Below, piece after piece: positions 53,012 through 62,811 of a DNA stretch of 64,000 nt. The first letter of the stretch is position 1, and every line of letters starts with the position of its first letter. The stretch covers positions 2,728,001 to 2,792,000 of the forward strand of contig NZ_AP025170.1 of NCBI RefSeq assembly GCF_003402535.2, read 5' to 3'. The notes under the pieces were generated by a model. That model saw nothing but the letters and a program-made list of their open reading frames with translations, was not told where the DNA came from and searched no databases. This DNA is from Cupriavidus sp. P-10 (GTDB lineage: Bacteria; Pseudomonadota; Gammaproteobacteria; Burkholderiales; Burkholderiaceae). A program made the translations under genes and the position numbers.

Positions 53012-54685
53012 TTATTTGAGTACCGTTGGGAGTCGCCCACCTTTCATGGCCACATAAGCGGCAAGGGTCGCGATGTTTACCACCACCTGGGCCCACGCCA
53101 CCCGCTCGACCATTTTCCCGGAGCGGGCCGCCTGCACGGCTACCAGACCCAGCAGCACCGCCGCAAATGGTTGCCAGCCATGCAGCAGCGGCACCGCGTG
53201 GTTCGAAAAGACCAGGCTCAGCAACAAGCTCGCGGCGCCAAGGTAGACCACAACCACCTTGAAGTCGAGCATTCCAGCCGCGCCCGGCTGCGCATACGGC
53301 GCCCCGCCGGAGCCGCCGAAACGGTACGCGTTCAAAAGTCCAATCAGAAAAAGCAGCAGGCCCATCGCACCGGCGAGATTCAACTGCGACGCCGCGAAGA
53401 TCGTGTCGTAAGGCGCCCCATATGCGAGCAGATGCTCGGGCACGACGGTGTGCACGATGTTCACGATACGCGCGAGCAGGAACTGATACGTCGACATGCC
53501 ATTAGACGAGAAATTCTGATCGACCAGGTCAGAGTCGATGCCGATCACGAGCTTTGCCCAGATAAACCAGGGTGCCACGCAAACGGCAAAACCGATACTG
53601 AGCGCCGCCGCCTGCTTCAGCTTCTCACCAAGACCGCGACTGCACAGCAACAGTCCCAGGACACCCACCCCCACATAGCCGATCGCATAGGGATGGGACC
53701 AATAGGCAAGGCCAAGCAACACGCCTGTCAGCAGGCTCTTGCGATATGACACCTGGGCAACTACCGCGAGCAGCACGAAGAACCCGGCCAGCGCCTTGGG
53801 CCAGGTGAAGATCGTCTGGAACAGGAAGTACGGGCTCGTGATGAATAGCAGCGAGAACAGCAAACTCTGGCGCGTATTCGGATTGACCATGCGGGTCAGG
53901 ATCAAGCCCGCACCCAGCAGCAAGCACGCGTTCAGGAAAATGCCGACGCCCAAGAAAATCGAGAGCGGCTTGACGTCGCGAGCGAGCACGCGGAAGTCCG
54001 GCCACTGGGTGTCGACATATTCGTAGCGTGGCAGGTCATGGAGCGGCGTCACCGCTGCCAATGCCACGCGGATCGGCAGCCCCACCAGGCTGACCAGGAT
54101 GGGTCGGTTCGTGACATGCTGGCCAGGCAGGATCGGGCTGTTTCGCTCGAACGAGATATCGCGTGCCAGATACTCCTGTGCCACGTAAGGCACCACGTTA
54201 TCGGCTGGCAGGTTGCCCGTCAGATACTGGATCTGCACGGGCTGGACGGACTCTTTATTGACGTAGGCCCCATCCGCCAGCTTGGCCGGCAACGGATAGC
54301 GGCCGCTCGACAACGCGATCGCGAAGACCGCCAGCGCGAACGCGGCGGCATGGAACAGGACATCTTGCGTGCCGCCGCGCGGAAAGAACACGCGCATGCC
54401 ATCGCGGCGCAGCATGGCCAAGCCGGTCAGTATAGGCGCGAGCAGGCCGACCCACGCCACTGTCCGCCGCACGGGCAGCGGCACCAAAGCCAGCAGAAGC
54501 CCCAGCAATGCCAGATAGACAACCGATACTGCGATCGCGATCGCCGAGCGCTCGAGCAGGCTTGCCTCCCTCTCCTGCTGCCGCGCTATGGCCTGACTGA
54601 CCAGCGGCAGCGCACCCAGAAAGCAGAATGCAATCATCGCACCCAGCCCCCCCAACCCGTACTTCAATTCCCCAAGATCAATCAT
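53012..54685 (-). CDS. Polytopic membrane protein, putative GT-C glycosyltransferase
   Basis: Unknown function. The 557-residue product has 10-13 hydrophobic segments, a conserved FTWPKALAGFFVLLAVVAQ segment and a large extracytoplasmic loop (YVNKESVQPVQIQYLTGNLP). It resembles the protein at 44.5-46.2 kb in length, topology and the TWPK segment. It is embedded in the leftward O-antigen operon, so it may add a sugar in the periplasm or modify the polymer. Neither a Wzy nor a WaaL signature was identified. Confidence 0.65.
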   Translation of the reverse strand: MIDLGELKYGLGGLGAMIAFCFLGALPLVSQAIARQQEREASLLERSAIAIAVSVVYLALLGLLLALVPLPVRRTVAWVGLLAPILTGLAMLRRDGMRVFFPRGGTQDVLFHAAAFALAVFAIALSSGRYPLPAKLADGAYVNKESVQPVQIQYLTGNLPADNVVPYVAQEYLARDISFERNSPILPGQHVTNRPILVSLVGLPIRVALAAVTPLHDLPRYEYVDTQWPDFRVLARDVKPLSIFLGVGIFLNACLLLGAGLILTRMVNPNTRQSLLFSLLFITSPYFLFQTIFTWPKALAGFFVLLAVVAQVSYRKSLLTGVLLGLAYWSHPYAIGYVGVGVLGLLLCSRGLGEKLKQAAALSIGFAVCVAPWFIWAKLVIGIDSDLVDQNFSSNGMSTYQFLLARIVNIVHTVVPEHLLAYGAPYDTIFAASQLNLAGAMGLLLFLIGLLNAYRFGGSGGAPYAQPGAAGMLDFKVVVVYLGAASLLLSLVFSNHAVPLLHGWQPFAAVLLGLVAVQAARSGKMVERVAWAQVVVNIATLAAYVAMKGGRLPTVLK

Positions 54686-54705
54686 TCGGCCTTTTCTTCT
54701 TCGTC

Positions 54706-55659
54706 TTATTGCAGCGATGCGAGCATGGACCGCGCCCGTGCTTCGTAGGTATGGTCACGTAGCGCCCGGTCCTGTGCTGCCTGGGCAATACTGCGGCGCC
54801 GCTCCGGCTCCCCTGCCATCGACTCGACCAACTCCGCCAGTTCGGCGGGCGAGTCGAAGATCAGCATCTCGCTGCCGACGTCGAAGTGATCCAGCAGTTC
54901 CGGCCCCTCAAAATAGGTGCACTGCACCGCGCCCGCCATCGCCGCCTCGAAGGTCCGTGGACCGGGCGTACTGGCATCGAGCGAATAGCGGCTGTTGGCA
55001 AGGTTATAACGTCGTCCGATATTCAGCGTCACCCGTGACGAGGCGTATAGATCCGGAAGCGCCTCGTTATGGACCCGTTCATTGCGACAGAACGGCAATG
55101 CGGTGTCCCACTCCGCGCCGAGGATTTCGACCTTGAAATTGCCGAGCAGCGGCACGCAATCCGCCACCAGTTGACGCCGGTTCGGAAAGCCCACGCCACA
55201 GAAGAACACGTCGCGCGCGATATCCTGGCCGACCGGCCGGAAATGAGCGTCGCGGTCGGCGGCCAAAGGCAAGTGACCGACGCGGGGATGATCGAAGTGC
55301 TGCGCCGCCCAACGGTCGTTTGAAAAGATCATGTCCGCATAGCGATAGATCTTGTAGTTGAAATCGAACTCGTAGGGGTCGTCATGCAGCCAGAACACCA
55401 GCGATGCACCGCTCCGGGCGCAATAGGTCCGCAGACCGGTGTAATCGCAGCTGTCGGGCATGCAGGAGCCGAACACCACGATCAGATCTGGCCGGAAACG
55501 CTTGGCACTCTCGACGGCCGAGTCCAGCGACGTCGCGATGACATGACCGGGCTGCAGCACGCCTTCGAATCCACGTGCGACGTAGTTACGTAATACCGCG
55601 TTGTGATTGACTCGGTCGGGCGAAGCGCTGCAGACCAGGACCTTGATATCGTTGTTCAT
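54706..55659 (-). CDS. CgeB-like glycosyltransferase
   Basis: GT-B-like enzyme of the CgeB/DUF3880 type, with VVFGSCMPDSCDYTGLRTYC, FWLHDDPYEFDFNYKIYRYAD, IFSNDRWAAQHFDHPRV and the C-terminal PGPRTFEAAMAGAVQCTYF plus ELAELVESMAGEPERRR. Length 317 residues, starting MNNDIKVLVCSASPD. Its start overlaps the stop of the next upstream gene by 4 bases. It is clearly related to the N-terminal half of that upstream 843-residue protein, so the two probably arose by duplication. Sugar unknown. Confidence 0.82.
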   Translation of the reverse strand: MNNDIKVLVCSASPDRVNHNAVLRNYVARGFEGVLQPGHVIATSLDSAVESAKRFRPDLIVVFGSCMPDSCDYTGLRTYCARSGASLVFWLHDDPYEFDFNYKIYRYADMIFSNDRWAAQHFDHPRVGHLPLAADRDAHFRPVGQDIARDVFFCGVGFPNRRQLVADCVPLLGNFKVEILGAEWDTALPFCRNERVHNEALPDLYASSRVTLNIGRRYNLANSRYSLDASTPGPRTFEAAMAGAVQCTYFEGPELLDHFDVGSEMLIFDSPAELAELVESMAGEPERRRSIAQAAQDRALRDHTYEARARSMLASLQ

Positions 55660-58187
55660 ATGCGCCTTGCCACATAGCGCACGCATGCGCGTGCCGTCGA
55701 TGTCGCGCCATACACCCTGTAATGCCGCACTGCGCGCCCAACTAATCCGACGATCCGGCGACGCAGCGTCGGACGACTGACCACGGCGCCCGCGCTCGGC
55801 GTCACCGCCCAGACCGGCGAGCCCAATGGGCGTTGCAACTGGGCGCGGCGCAGGGTCCCGACTTCCTTGACCTGCGAGCTCGCGCGTCGATGGAAGACGA
55901 GCGGCTGATAGACGTCCGCCAAGCCGTCGAAGTGTTCGCGCGGATGGGAAATCGGCGCAGTGGCAATGCCCGCCCGCAGTCGTTCGAGCAGGCCAGGCAT
56001 CTCCGCCAGCCGATGCAGCGCCTGTACGAGCTGCCCCTCCGAATTCGGCGCGATCTTGATGCCGTTGATGTTGTCGAAGACACGCTCGCCCAGCGCGCCG
56101 ATATCGGTGACGATCGGCACGAGGCCGAGGTCCCAGGCCTCGGACAAGGTCAGGCAATAGGTCTCCGGCCAGATCGACAGATGCAGCGAGACATCGCAGT
56201 CGCGGATAGCCGCCGGGATCTCACCGGGGTTGTAACCACCGTGTACGTGCACGAACGGATACTCGCTCTTGTTGGCAAGCCAGCTATATTGCCCTTCCAC
56301 GCGGCCAAAGATATGGAACTCGACATTGGAATTGGCCAGCAAGGGAATGACGCGCGCGATGATGTCGCCGCCCTTGTGTGGCGTGAAGTTGCCGAGCACC
56401 GCGACCTTCAGCACCTGTCCGGGCTGGCGCGTCGCCTCAACGACGCGCGACACCGGCTCGATCGGCACGGGCAGCACTACTGTTTTCGGATGCGCCGCCA
56501 CTGACGGAAAAATACGCGAGGCAAGATCCAGCGCCCCTTGCGTATTGAAGACCAGCGCATCGCAGAGCGCGAGCACACCATCCCAATAAGCGCGCCGTGC
56601 CGCCTGGCCGCCTGGCAGTATATGGTGGCCATTCCAGAGGCAAACATCGCACTGCGACAGTGATATCTCGTCCGGATGGCAGTACGTACCGCGGAACGAC
56701 AGCAGCGTGAAATTGTGGCAGATCGTGAAGTAGTCGTGGAACGTTAGGGCCGTCGCCACGCCGAGCGCGCTTGCCACTTCGATCAGGCTCGGCACATGAC
56801 CGAGCAGATGATGGAAATGAACGGCGCTGATGTTGTACTCGGACAGCAGCGAGGCAAACGCTTCCTCGCGTTCAGGGCAGCTCAGTACCCACGGCGAATA
56901 GATCTCAGTAAAACTGAACTTGCGCAGCACCTCGCCCTCGGCGTTCAGCAGCACTGTGTTGCGCGTATCGCCCTGCCGTTCCGGCACATAGAAGAAAACG
57001 TCGTACTGCGCTCCCAGCGACTTGCGCACCAATTCGAGATAGACCTCGACACCACCGAAATGCCCATTTCGAACGACATTGTGCGCAACCAGCAATAGCC
57101 GTGGTCGCTTGGCGGTCGTGACCGAGGTGGGCTGCGCCTCGACTACGGCAGAACCGAGATGCCGCTCCAGTTCGTCGAGCACATAGGCCACACGGTGCTC
57201 GTAGCAATGCTGTTCCAGCGCCTTTTTCTGGGCGAGGAAAGCGATCTCGTTGCGCCAGTCGATATCGGCACGGAGTGCGGCGACCTGCTGGACGAGCTGG
57301 GGTGCATCCTCGAAGTAGAGAAACTCTTCGCCGGGCACGAAATAGTTTTCGGCTTCCGTCAACTTCGATTGCACGAGCTGCACCGTGCCCGACAGCGCGG
57401 CCTCGAACAGCCGCGGCGGCGGCGTTTCCGCGAAATCGCGGTTGCCCGATGCGGAGAACACGCGCGGCAACACCAGCGTCGCCAGGCTCATATTGGCAAA
57501 CCGCGCGAAGTCAACCGGCGACGTGCGCCAATTCAATTGGCTCGGCGGCAGGTTGAGGTCGATCGGCGGCAGATGCTCATTGGTGGGCAAAGCGATCTTG
57601 GCGCGGATGGCATGCTCGCCCCAATCGGCGTTGAGAAATTCCTTCAGCAGGGCAACCCGGTTCGGCCAAGCCGTGCCGGCGAAGAACAGGTCGTAGCGCA
57701 GCTTCGACGGGGCGGCAGCGAGCGGAAGCAGATGAAAGGGCTTGGCACCCGCCAACGGCAGATGCCGCCCCTTTTCGCCGTAGGACTTTACGCTAGCCGA
57801 ATCGTTGGTGAAGACGAGATCGAACAGGCCGGCATTGCGGACGTTGACCTCCAGTTCGTATGGATCCTCCGTCACCCACAGCACCGAGCGTCCACAGACC
57901 GCGGCAACGCGCGCACAAACGGCGGGATTAAGTTCTTCGCCATCGAAGGCAAAGAACAGATTGCAGCGTTGGCGGATCGCCTCGTTCACCGCATTGTCGA
58001 TTCCGGCCTTGACGACGCACTCGACCGTCCCGGTTGCCTGCAGGGCACGCTGGATGGCGAGGCAGATATAGTGGTTGGGGTTGCTGCTCTTCGTATCCAG
58101 CAGCAGGACACGATAGCGGCTGCCTGCCGGCGACATCACGTCGCCCACATCACCGGTCGCGATGGGAATTGGCGTGCTGGCTAGCAT
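55656..58187 (-). CDS. Two-domain glycosyltransferase: CgeB-like N-terminus fused to GT4
   Basis: An 843-residue enzyme with two predicted catalytic units. Residues about 25-355 form a CgeB-like half (WVTEDPYELEVNVRNAGLFD, LFFAGTAWPNRVALL, PPPRLFEAALSGTVQLVQ). Residues about 360-775 form a GT4 half with LLLVAHNVVRNGHFGGVEVY, LTFHDYFTICHNFTLL, KVAVLGNFTPHKGGDIIARV, FHIFGRVEGQY and SIWPETYCLTLSEAWDLGLV carrying the EX7E pair. The tail of about 60 residues is basic. ATG 58187 has AGGAGG 4 bases upstream; M at 58217 is less likely. It follows the Wzt gene by 7 bases. A bifunctional elongating enzyme would suit an ABC-dependent O-antigen, but the sugars are unknown. Confidence 0.85.
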   Translation of the reverse strand: MLASTPIPIATGDVGDVMSPAGSRYRVLLLDTKSSNPNHYICLAIQRALQATGTVECVVKAGIDNAVNEAIRQRCNLFFAFDGEELNPAVCARVAAVCGRSVLWVTEDPYELEVNVRNAGLFDLVFTNDSASVKSYGEKGRHLPLAGAKPFHLLPLAAAPSKLRYDLFFAGTAWPNRVALLKEFLNADWGEHAIRAKIALPTNEHLPPIDLNLPPSQLNWRTSPVDFARFANMSLATLVLPRVFSASGNRDFAETPPPRLFEAALSGTVQLVQSKLTEAENYFVPGEEFLYFEDAPQLVQQVAALRADIDWRNEIAFLAQKKALEQHCYEHRVAYVLDELERHLGSAVVEAQPTSVTTAKRPRLLLVAHNVVRNGHFGGVEVYLELVRKSLGAQYDVFFYVPERQGDTRNTVLLNAEGEVLRKFSFTEIYSPWVLSCPEREEAFASLLSEYNISAVHFHHLLGHVPSLIEVASALGVATALTFHDYFTICHNFTLLSFRGTYCHPDEISLSQCDVCLWNGHHILPGGQAARRAYWDGVLALCDALVFNTQGALDLASRIFPSVAAHPKTVVLPVPIEPVSRVVEATRQPGQVLKVAVLGNFTPHKGGDIIARVIPLLANSNVEFHIFGRVEGQYSWLANKSEYPFVHVHGGYNPGEIPAAIRDCDVSLHLSIWPETYCLTLSEAWDLGLVPIVTDIGALGERVFDNINGIKIAPNSEGQLVQALHRLAEMPGLLERLRAGIATAPISHPREHFDGLADVYQPLVFHRRASSQVKEVGTLRRAQLQRPLGSPVWAVTPSAGAVVSRPTLRRRIVGLVGRAVRHYRVYGATSTARACVRYVARRI

Positions 58188-58194
58188 TTGCCTC

Positions 58195-59616
58195 CTAGAT
58201 TGAGTGAGCGCAGGCATCCGGCCGTTGCTTGGCTGGGCCGGACGCCGGAACGAGCGTCACTTCGCGCATCGGTAAACCCACCAATCCGCCAATGTCACCG
58301 ATGCCCTGCGTCTTGATCCCCATGGCATCGTGAATCCAATGCAGTTGGACGTGGTCCTGTTGCGTACCGTCGGCAACCGCGATCGAAATGGTGTAGTCCC
58401 CATCCGCGAGGGCCGGGAACACGAAACGGAACGACGCGCGGAACCGTGTGCCAGCAGCACAAGCCATGCCTGCCGAAGCGGCAAACGTATTGGAACCGAA
58501 TAACGTCTGGCCCAGGCGATCGCGTACAAAGAACCCGACGATCGGGGACTCGATGACATCATCCGCCGCCACCTCGATCTCGAACTGCACTTCGTTGTGG
58601 TGATCGACGCTAGCCAGGCGCGTGCCCGCCGCATCCCGGAATTGCGCGGCGACGATACGGGCACCACCGGCGCCAAAGTGTGCCGCGTCAGCGCGGAACG
58701 GCAAGAAGCAAACCGTTCCCAGCCCCGCGAGTTCAGACGCTTCCGCAGTAGTCTGCTTATCTGACAGGCTCGCGAGGTTACGCTCGACGTCGACGGCCTG
58801 CGCTTGCGCTTCCCGTTCGCTCCCCTGATTCGCCTCGATCATTTCGCCAAGATAGCGGTCGCATACCGCCTTGGCAGGCCCGCTGGCGATCATCCGGCCA
58901 TTCTGCAACCAGACTGCGCGCGTGCACAGTGCCTTGACGGCCGCGGTGTCGTGGCTGACGAACAGCACCGTTCCCGTGCGCATGAACTCCCGCAGGAAGC
59001 GCATGCACTTCTGCGTGAAGAAGGCGTCGCCCACGGCCAACGCTTCGTCGACCACGAGAATATCGGCATCCACGTGCGCGATGACTGCGAACGCAAGTCG
59101 CACGAACATGCCACTCGAATATGACTTGACCGGCTGGTCGATGAAGTCGCCGATATCGGCGAAGGCAACGATTTTCTCGAAGCGCTCATCGACCTGCACC
59201 CGCGTCAGGCCGAGCAACTGGCCGTTCAGATAGACGTTTTCGCGACCGGTGTACTCGGGGTTAAAGCCGGAACCGAGTTCCAGCAGAGCGGCAACGCGAC
59301 CACGCGTGGCGACCTCCCCCTGAGTCGGGTTCAGCGTGCCGCAGATGATCTGCAGCAGCGTGCTCTTCCCCGAGCCATTGCGCCCGATGATGCCGACGGT
59401 CTCGCCACGATCTACGTGAAAGGAGATGTCGTCCAATGCATGAAAGTCACGTGCGCGTGCGGCAGCCGCACAGCGCAAGCGCTGCTTCGGGGCGGCGCTT
59501 GGGATCATACGCGCCGCCAGCGAAAAGAGCCCCTGGACGAGCCTGTCCTTCGGCCTGTCGTAGATACGAAAGACCTTGGAGACGCCCTTGACCGAGATAG
59601 CGTGATCAGAGGACAT
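58195..59616 (-). CDS. wzt: O-antigen ABC transporter ATP-binding protein with Wzt C-domain
   Basis: Energises polysaccharide export through Wzm. The 473-residue product has an ATPase domain (Walker A GIIGRNGSGKSTLLQ, signature-like KSYSSGMFVRLAFA, Walker B ADILVVDEALAVGD, switch His in LFVSHDTAAV) with the long N-terminal extension of polysaccharide exporters. After about residue 290 comes a Wzt_C-like beta-sandwich (ARIVAAQFRDAAGTRLASVD, VGFFVRDRLGQTLFGSNTF, FRFVFPALADGDYTISIAVA), which recognises the modified end of the chain. The start at 59616 overlaps the wzm stop by 11 bases. Confidence 0.94.
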   Translation of the reverse strand: MSSDHAISVKGVSKVFRIYDRPKDRLVQGLFSLAARMIPSAAPKQRLRCAAAARARDFHALDDISFHVDRGETVGIIGRNGSGKSTLLQIICGTLNPTQGEVATRGRVAALLELGSGFNPEYTGRENVYLNGQLLGLTRVQVDERFEKIVAFADIGDFIDQPVKSYSSGMFVRLAFAVIAHVDADILVVDEALAVGDAFFTQKCMRFLREFMRTGTVLFVSHDTAAVKALCTRAVWLQNGRMIASGPAKAVCDRYLGEMIEANQGSEREAQAQAVDVERNLASLSDKQTTAEASELAGLGTVCFLPFRADAAHFGAGGARIVAAQFRDAAGTRLASVDHHNEVQFEIEVAADDVIESPIVGFFVRDRLGQTLFGSNTFAASAGMACAAGTRFRASFRFVFPALADGDYTISIAVADGTQQDHVQLHWIHDAMGIKTQGIGDIGGLVGLPMREVTLVPASGPAKQRPDACAHSI

Positions 59617-60424
59617 CGGCAAAACCTCGGCGGATTCGCTGGAAGCAGAAGAAGCCGGACCAGCAGAACAATGCGGCGATGCCCATATAGGCACCCCAAT
59701 GGGCCCAATTGAGTGACTCGCCCCAGAACAGCACATTGCGCGCCTGCTCGATCGGGAACGTCAGCGGATTTAATTGCGCCACCTTCTGCCAGCGCGGCGA
59801 CAGCGCATGCAGCGGGAAAAAGATCGGCGAAAGGAACATGAGCGCCGTGATCAGGATGTTAATGGTCTGGGCAATATCGCGCAGATAGACACCGAGCGCC
59901 GCCAGCCACCAAGTGGCGCCGAGCACGAACAGCAGGTAGGGAAACACGAGCACCGGCAACTGTAACGCAGTGGGCGGCACCAAGCCTTTTACAAACAATT
60001 CGAATGTCAGCAACACCGTTACGCTAACACACGCATGAAACAATGCCGAGCCAAGAATCGTCACCGGCAGGATTTCCAGGGGGAAGACCACCCGCTTGAC
60101 GTAGTTGGCATTCCCTATGATCAGGGACGGCGCCCGGCTGATGCATTCCGCGAAAATATTGAACAGGATCAGCCCGGCGAACAGCAGAATAGCGAATTCC
60201 CCCCGCGTCGCGCTGCTATCGCCCCAGCGGGCCTTGAAGATCTCGCTGAAGACGAAGGTATAAACTGCCAGCATCAGCAGCGGCGTCACCAAAGACCAGG
60301 CGACTCCCATCACGGAGCCACGATAGCGCCCAACTGCCTCGCGCTTGGTCAGATCGAGAATCAGGGAGCGGTTGGCGATCAGCGATCGTAAGATTTCTTG
60401 TGGAGAGCCGCGATATGCCTGCAT
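59606..60424 (-). CDS. wzm: O-antigen ABC transporter permease
   Basis: Membrane half of the Wzm/Wzt exporter. The 272-residue product has the ABC-2 pattern: a cytoplasmic LILDLTKREAVGRYRGSVMG amphipathic helix, six helices (GVAWSLVTPLLMLAVYTFVF, FAILLFAGLILFNIFAECI and later ones), and PLTFPIEQARNVLFWGES near the end. ATG 60424 chosen; the frame continues to 60481 and an alternative start there would overlap rmlC. It is followed by wzt with overlapping reading frames. Confidence 0.92.
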   Translation of the reverse strand: MQAYRGSPQEILRSLIANRSLILDLTKREAVGRYRGSVMGVAWSLVTPLLMLAVYTFVFSEIFKARWGDSSATRGEFAILLFAGLILFNIFAECISRAPSLIIGNANYVKRVVFPLEILPVTILGSALFHACVSVTVLLTFELFVKGLVPPTALQLPVLVFPYLLFVLGATWWLAALGVYLRDIAQTINILITALMFLSPIFFPLHALSPRWQKVAQLNPLTFPIEQARNVLFWGESLNWAHWGAYMGIAALFCWSGFFCFQRIRRGFADVL

Positions 60425-60461
60425 CGTTAATACCCAATGTGTGAAGTAAAACGCCTGAACA

Positions 60462-61013
60462 TCAAGCGAATACTTCAGCAAGCGCCAGCGACTTACCTTC
60501 CTTGTCTTTCTGCGACACCAGCGGTTCGCCTTCGACGGGCCACGCGATGTTCAACGTCGAATCGTTCCACACGATGCTGCGCTCGTGTTCCGGGAACCAG
60601 TAATCCGTCGTCTTGTACAGAAATTCGGCCGACTCGGAGGTCACCACGAAGGCGTGTCCAAAGCCTTCTGGCACCCACAGTTGTCGCTTGTTCTCCGCAG
60701 ACAGCGTCACGCCGACCCACTGACCGAACGTCGGCGAAGACTTGCGCAGGTCGACGGCGACATCGAACACTTCGCCGGATACCACGCGTACCAGCTTCCC
60801 CTGCGGGTGCTGGATCTGGTAATGGATGCCGCGCAACACTCCCTTCGCGGAACGCGAATGGTTGTCCTGCACGAAGGTGCGCTCAACGCCCGTCGCTTCC
60901 GCGAACTGCTTGGCATTGAAGCTTTCGAAGAAGAAGCCGCGCGCATCGCCGAACACCTTCGGCTCCAGGATCAGGACTTCGGGAATCGCGGTGCGGATGA
61001 CGTTCAGGCTCAT
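60462..61013 (-). CDS. rmlC: dTDP-4-dehydrorhamnose 3,5-epimerase
   Basis: Third enzyme of dTDP-L-rhamnose synthesis, epimerising C3 and C5. The 183-residue product has the RmlC pattern: [41 protein letters not shown] with the catalytic His, [19 protein letters not shown], and [21 protein letters not shown] with a conserved Tyr. ATG 61013 overlaps the rmlA stop (ATGA). The length matches the family. Confidence 0.96.
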   Translation of the reverse strand: MSLNVIRTAIPEVLILEPKVFGDARGFFFESFNAKQFAEATGVERTFVQDNHSRSAKGVLRGIHYQIQHPQGKLVRVVSGEVFDVAVDLRKSSPTFGQWVGVTLSAENKRQLWVPEGFGHAFVVTSESAEFLYKTTDYWFPEHERSIVWNDSTLNIAWPVEGEPLVSQKDKEGKSLALAEVFA

Positions 61014-61888
61014 TTGATGGCTTCCGTGATGATCTGCTGCAGGTACTTTCCGTAGGCGTTTTTGCACAGCGGCGCTGCCAGTTCCTCGACGTGCTCGGCG
61101 GTGATCCAATGGCTGCGGAAGGCAATTTCCTCAGGACACGCGACCATCAGCCCCTGCCGGTTCTGTAGTGTGGCAATGAAGCTGGCGGCTTCGAGCAGTG
61201 AATCGTGCGTGCCCGTGTCCAGCCAGGCGTAGCCGCGGCCCATGATCTCGACGTCGAGCTGTCCCTTTTGCAGGTACTGCTTGTTGACGTCGGTGATCTC
61301 GAGCTCACCGCGTGCCGACGGCTTGATGTCGGCGGCGATATCGCAGACCTGGTTGTCGTAGAAGTAGAGGCCCGTCACCGCGTAGTTCGAACGAGGCTTG
61401 AGCGGCTTCTCCTCAAGCGACAACGCGCGGAAGTTCTCGTCGAACTCGACCACGCCGTAACGCTCCGGATCGTGGACGTGATAGGCGAACACGGTGGCGC
61501 CGTCATTTACGCTGGCAGCACGCGTCAGCTGGCTGACGAGGTCGTGACCGTGAAAGATGTTGTCGCCCAGGATCAACGTGGACGGATCGTTGCCGATGAA
61601 GTCGCGGCCGATGATGAACGCCTGGGCCAGGCCGTCCGGTGACGGCTGCACCGCATACTGCAGATTCAGACCCCACTTGCTGCCATCACCCAGCATGTCG
61701 CTAAAGCGAGGCGTGTCTTCCGGCGTCGAGATAATCAGGATGTCGCGAATCCCCGCCAGCATTAGCGTGGAAAGCGGATAGTAGATCATCGGCTTGTCGT
61801 AGACCGGCAGCAGTTGCTTCGATACCGATCGCGTGATCGGGTACAGGCGGGTACCGGATCCGCCAGCGAGAATAATGCCCTTGCGCAT
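61010..61888 (-). CDS. rmlA: Glucose-1-phosphate thymidylyltransferase
   Basis: First committed enzyme of dTDP-L-rhamnose synthesis, making dTDP-glucose. The 292-residue product has the nucleotidyltransferase signature [48 protein letters not shown] and [16 protein letters not shown], and ends with the family's [15 protein letters not shown] region. ATG 61888; the longer frame has no homology. It is flanked by rmlD and rmlC with overlapping or near-abutting ends. Confidence 0.96.
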   Translation of the reverse strand: MRKGIILAGGSGTRLYPITRSVSKQLLPVYDKPMIYYPLSTLMLAGIRDILIISTPEDTPRFSDMLGDGSKWGLNLQYAVQPSPDGLAQAFIIGRDFIGNDPSTLILGDNIFHGHDLVSQLTRAASVNDGATVFAYHVHDPERYGVVEFDENFRALSLEEKPLKPRSNYAVTGLYFYDNQVCDIAADIKPSARGELEITDVNKQYLQKGQLDVEIMGRGYAWLDTGTHDSLLEAASFIATLQNRQGLMVACPEEIAFRSHWITAEHVEELAAPLCKNAYGKYLQQIITEAIK

Positions 61889-61896
61889 GATGACTG

Positions 61897-62811
61897 TCAG
61901 GTAAGGATCTGGTCGAGCAGGTGATGCACACCGTCTCGCCAATCCGGGAGATGGATACCGAAGGTGTCGCGCAGCTTCGATGTGTCGAGCCGCGAATTGG
62001 ACGGCCTGGGCGCCGGCAGCGGGTAGGCGGTGGCCGGGATCGCTTCGATCGCGGCCGGGTCGACCTTCAATTCGATGCCCAGCGCTGCGGCATAGACCAG
62101 CACTTCAGTGGCATAGCCGTGCCAACTGGTTTCACCAGCGGCGGCGAGGTGGTAGATGCCGAACGGAAAGGCGTCGCGATCGGTGGTGAGCCAGCGACGG
62201 GCGACGATCTGGGCGGTGACGTCAGCGATCAGGGATGCGCAGGTTGGGGCGCCAACCTGGTCGACAATCACGCGCAGCGCGTCGCGCTCGCGACCCAGGC
62301 GCAGCATGGTCTTGGCGAAATTACCGCCATGCTGGCCGGCGACCCAGCAGGTGCGGAGCACCAGCGCATTCGCGCCGCTGGCGAGCACAGCCTGTTCGCC
62401 AGCGAGCTTGCTCTTGCCATAGACGGATTGCGGATTGACGGCATCGTTTTCGACGTAGGCGCCGTCCTTGGTGCCGTCGAAGACATAGTCGGTCGAATAG
62501 TGGACCAGCAGGCTGCCGAGCGCCCTTGCCTCCTCTGCAAGGATGCCGGGTGCGGTGCCATTGATGGCAAAAGCCAGATCCGCTTCGGTCTCAGCCTTAT
62601 CGACTGCCGTGTAAGCCGCGGGGTTAACAATCACGTCGGGCCGGAAGTCACGCATTACACGACGGAGTTCGTCCGGATGCGACAAGTCGCAGCCAGTACG
62701 ATCCATTGCAACCACATTTCCCAGCGGTGCAAGGCTCCGGCGCAGTTCGAACCCGACTTGCCCGTTGCTGCCCGTTACGAGAATGGTCGGAACCGCCCGC
62801 TTACGCTGCAT
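61897..62811 (-). CDS. rmlD: dTDP-4-dehydrorhamnose reductase
   Basis: Final step of dTDP-L-rhamnose synthesis. The 304-residue SDR shows [60 protein letters not shown], the catalytic YSTDYVFDG and [12 protein letters not shown] (YxxxK), then [13 protein letters not shown]. Its start overlaps the rmlB stop by 11 bases, so the two are co-transcribed. Confidence 0.96.
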   Translation of the reverse strand: MQRKRAVPTILVTGSNGQVGFELRRSLAPLGNVVAMDRTGCDLSHPDELRRVMRDFRPDVIVNPAAYTAVDKAETEADLAFAINGTAPGILAEEARALGSLLVHYSTDYVFDGTKDGAYVENDAVNPQSVYGKSKLAGEQAVLASGANALVLRTCWVAGQHGGNFAKTMLRLGRERDALRVIVDQVGAPTCASLIADVTAQIVARRWLTTDRDAFPFGIYHLAAAGETSWHGYATEVLVYAAALGIELKVDPAAIEAIPATAYPLPAPRPSNSRLDTSKLRDTFGIHLPDWRDGVHHLLDQILT

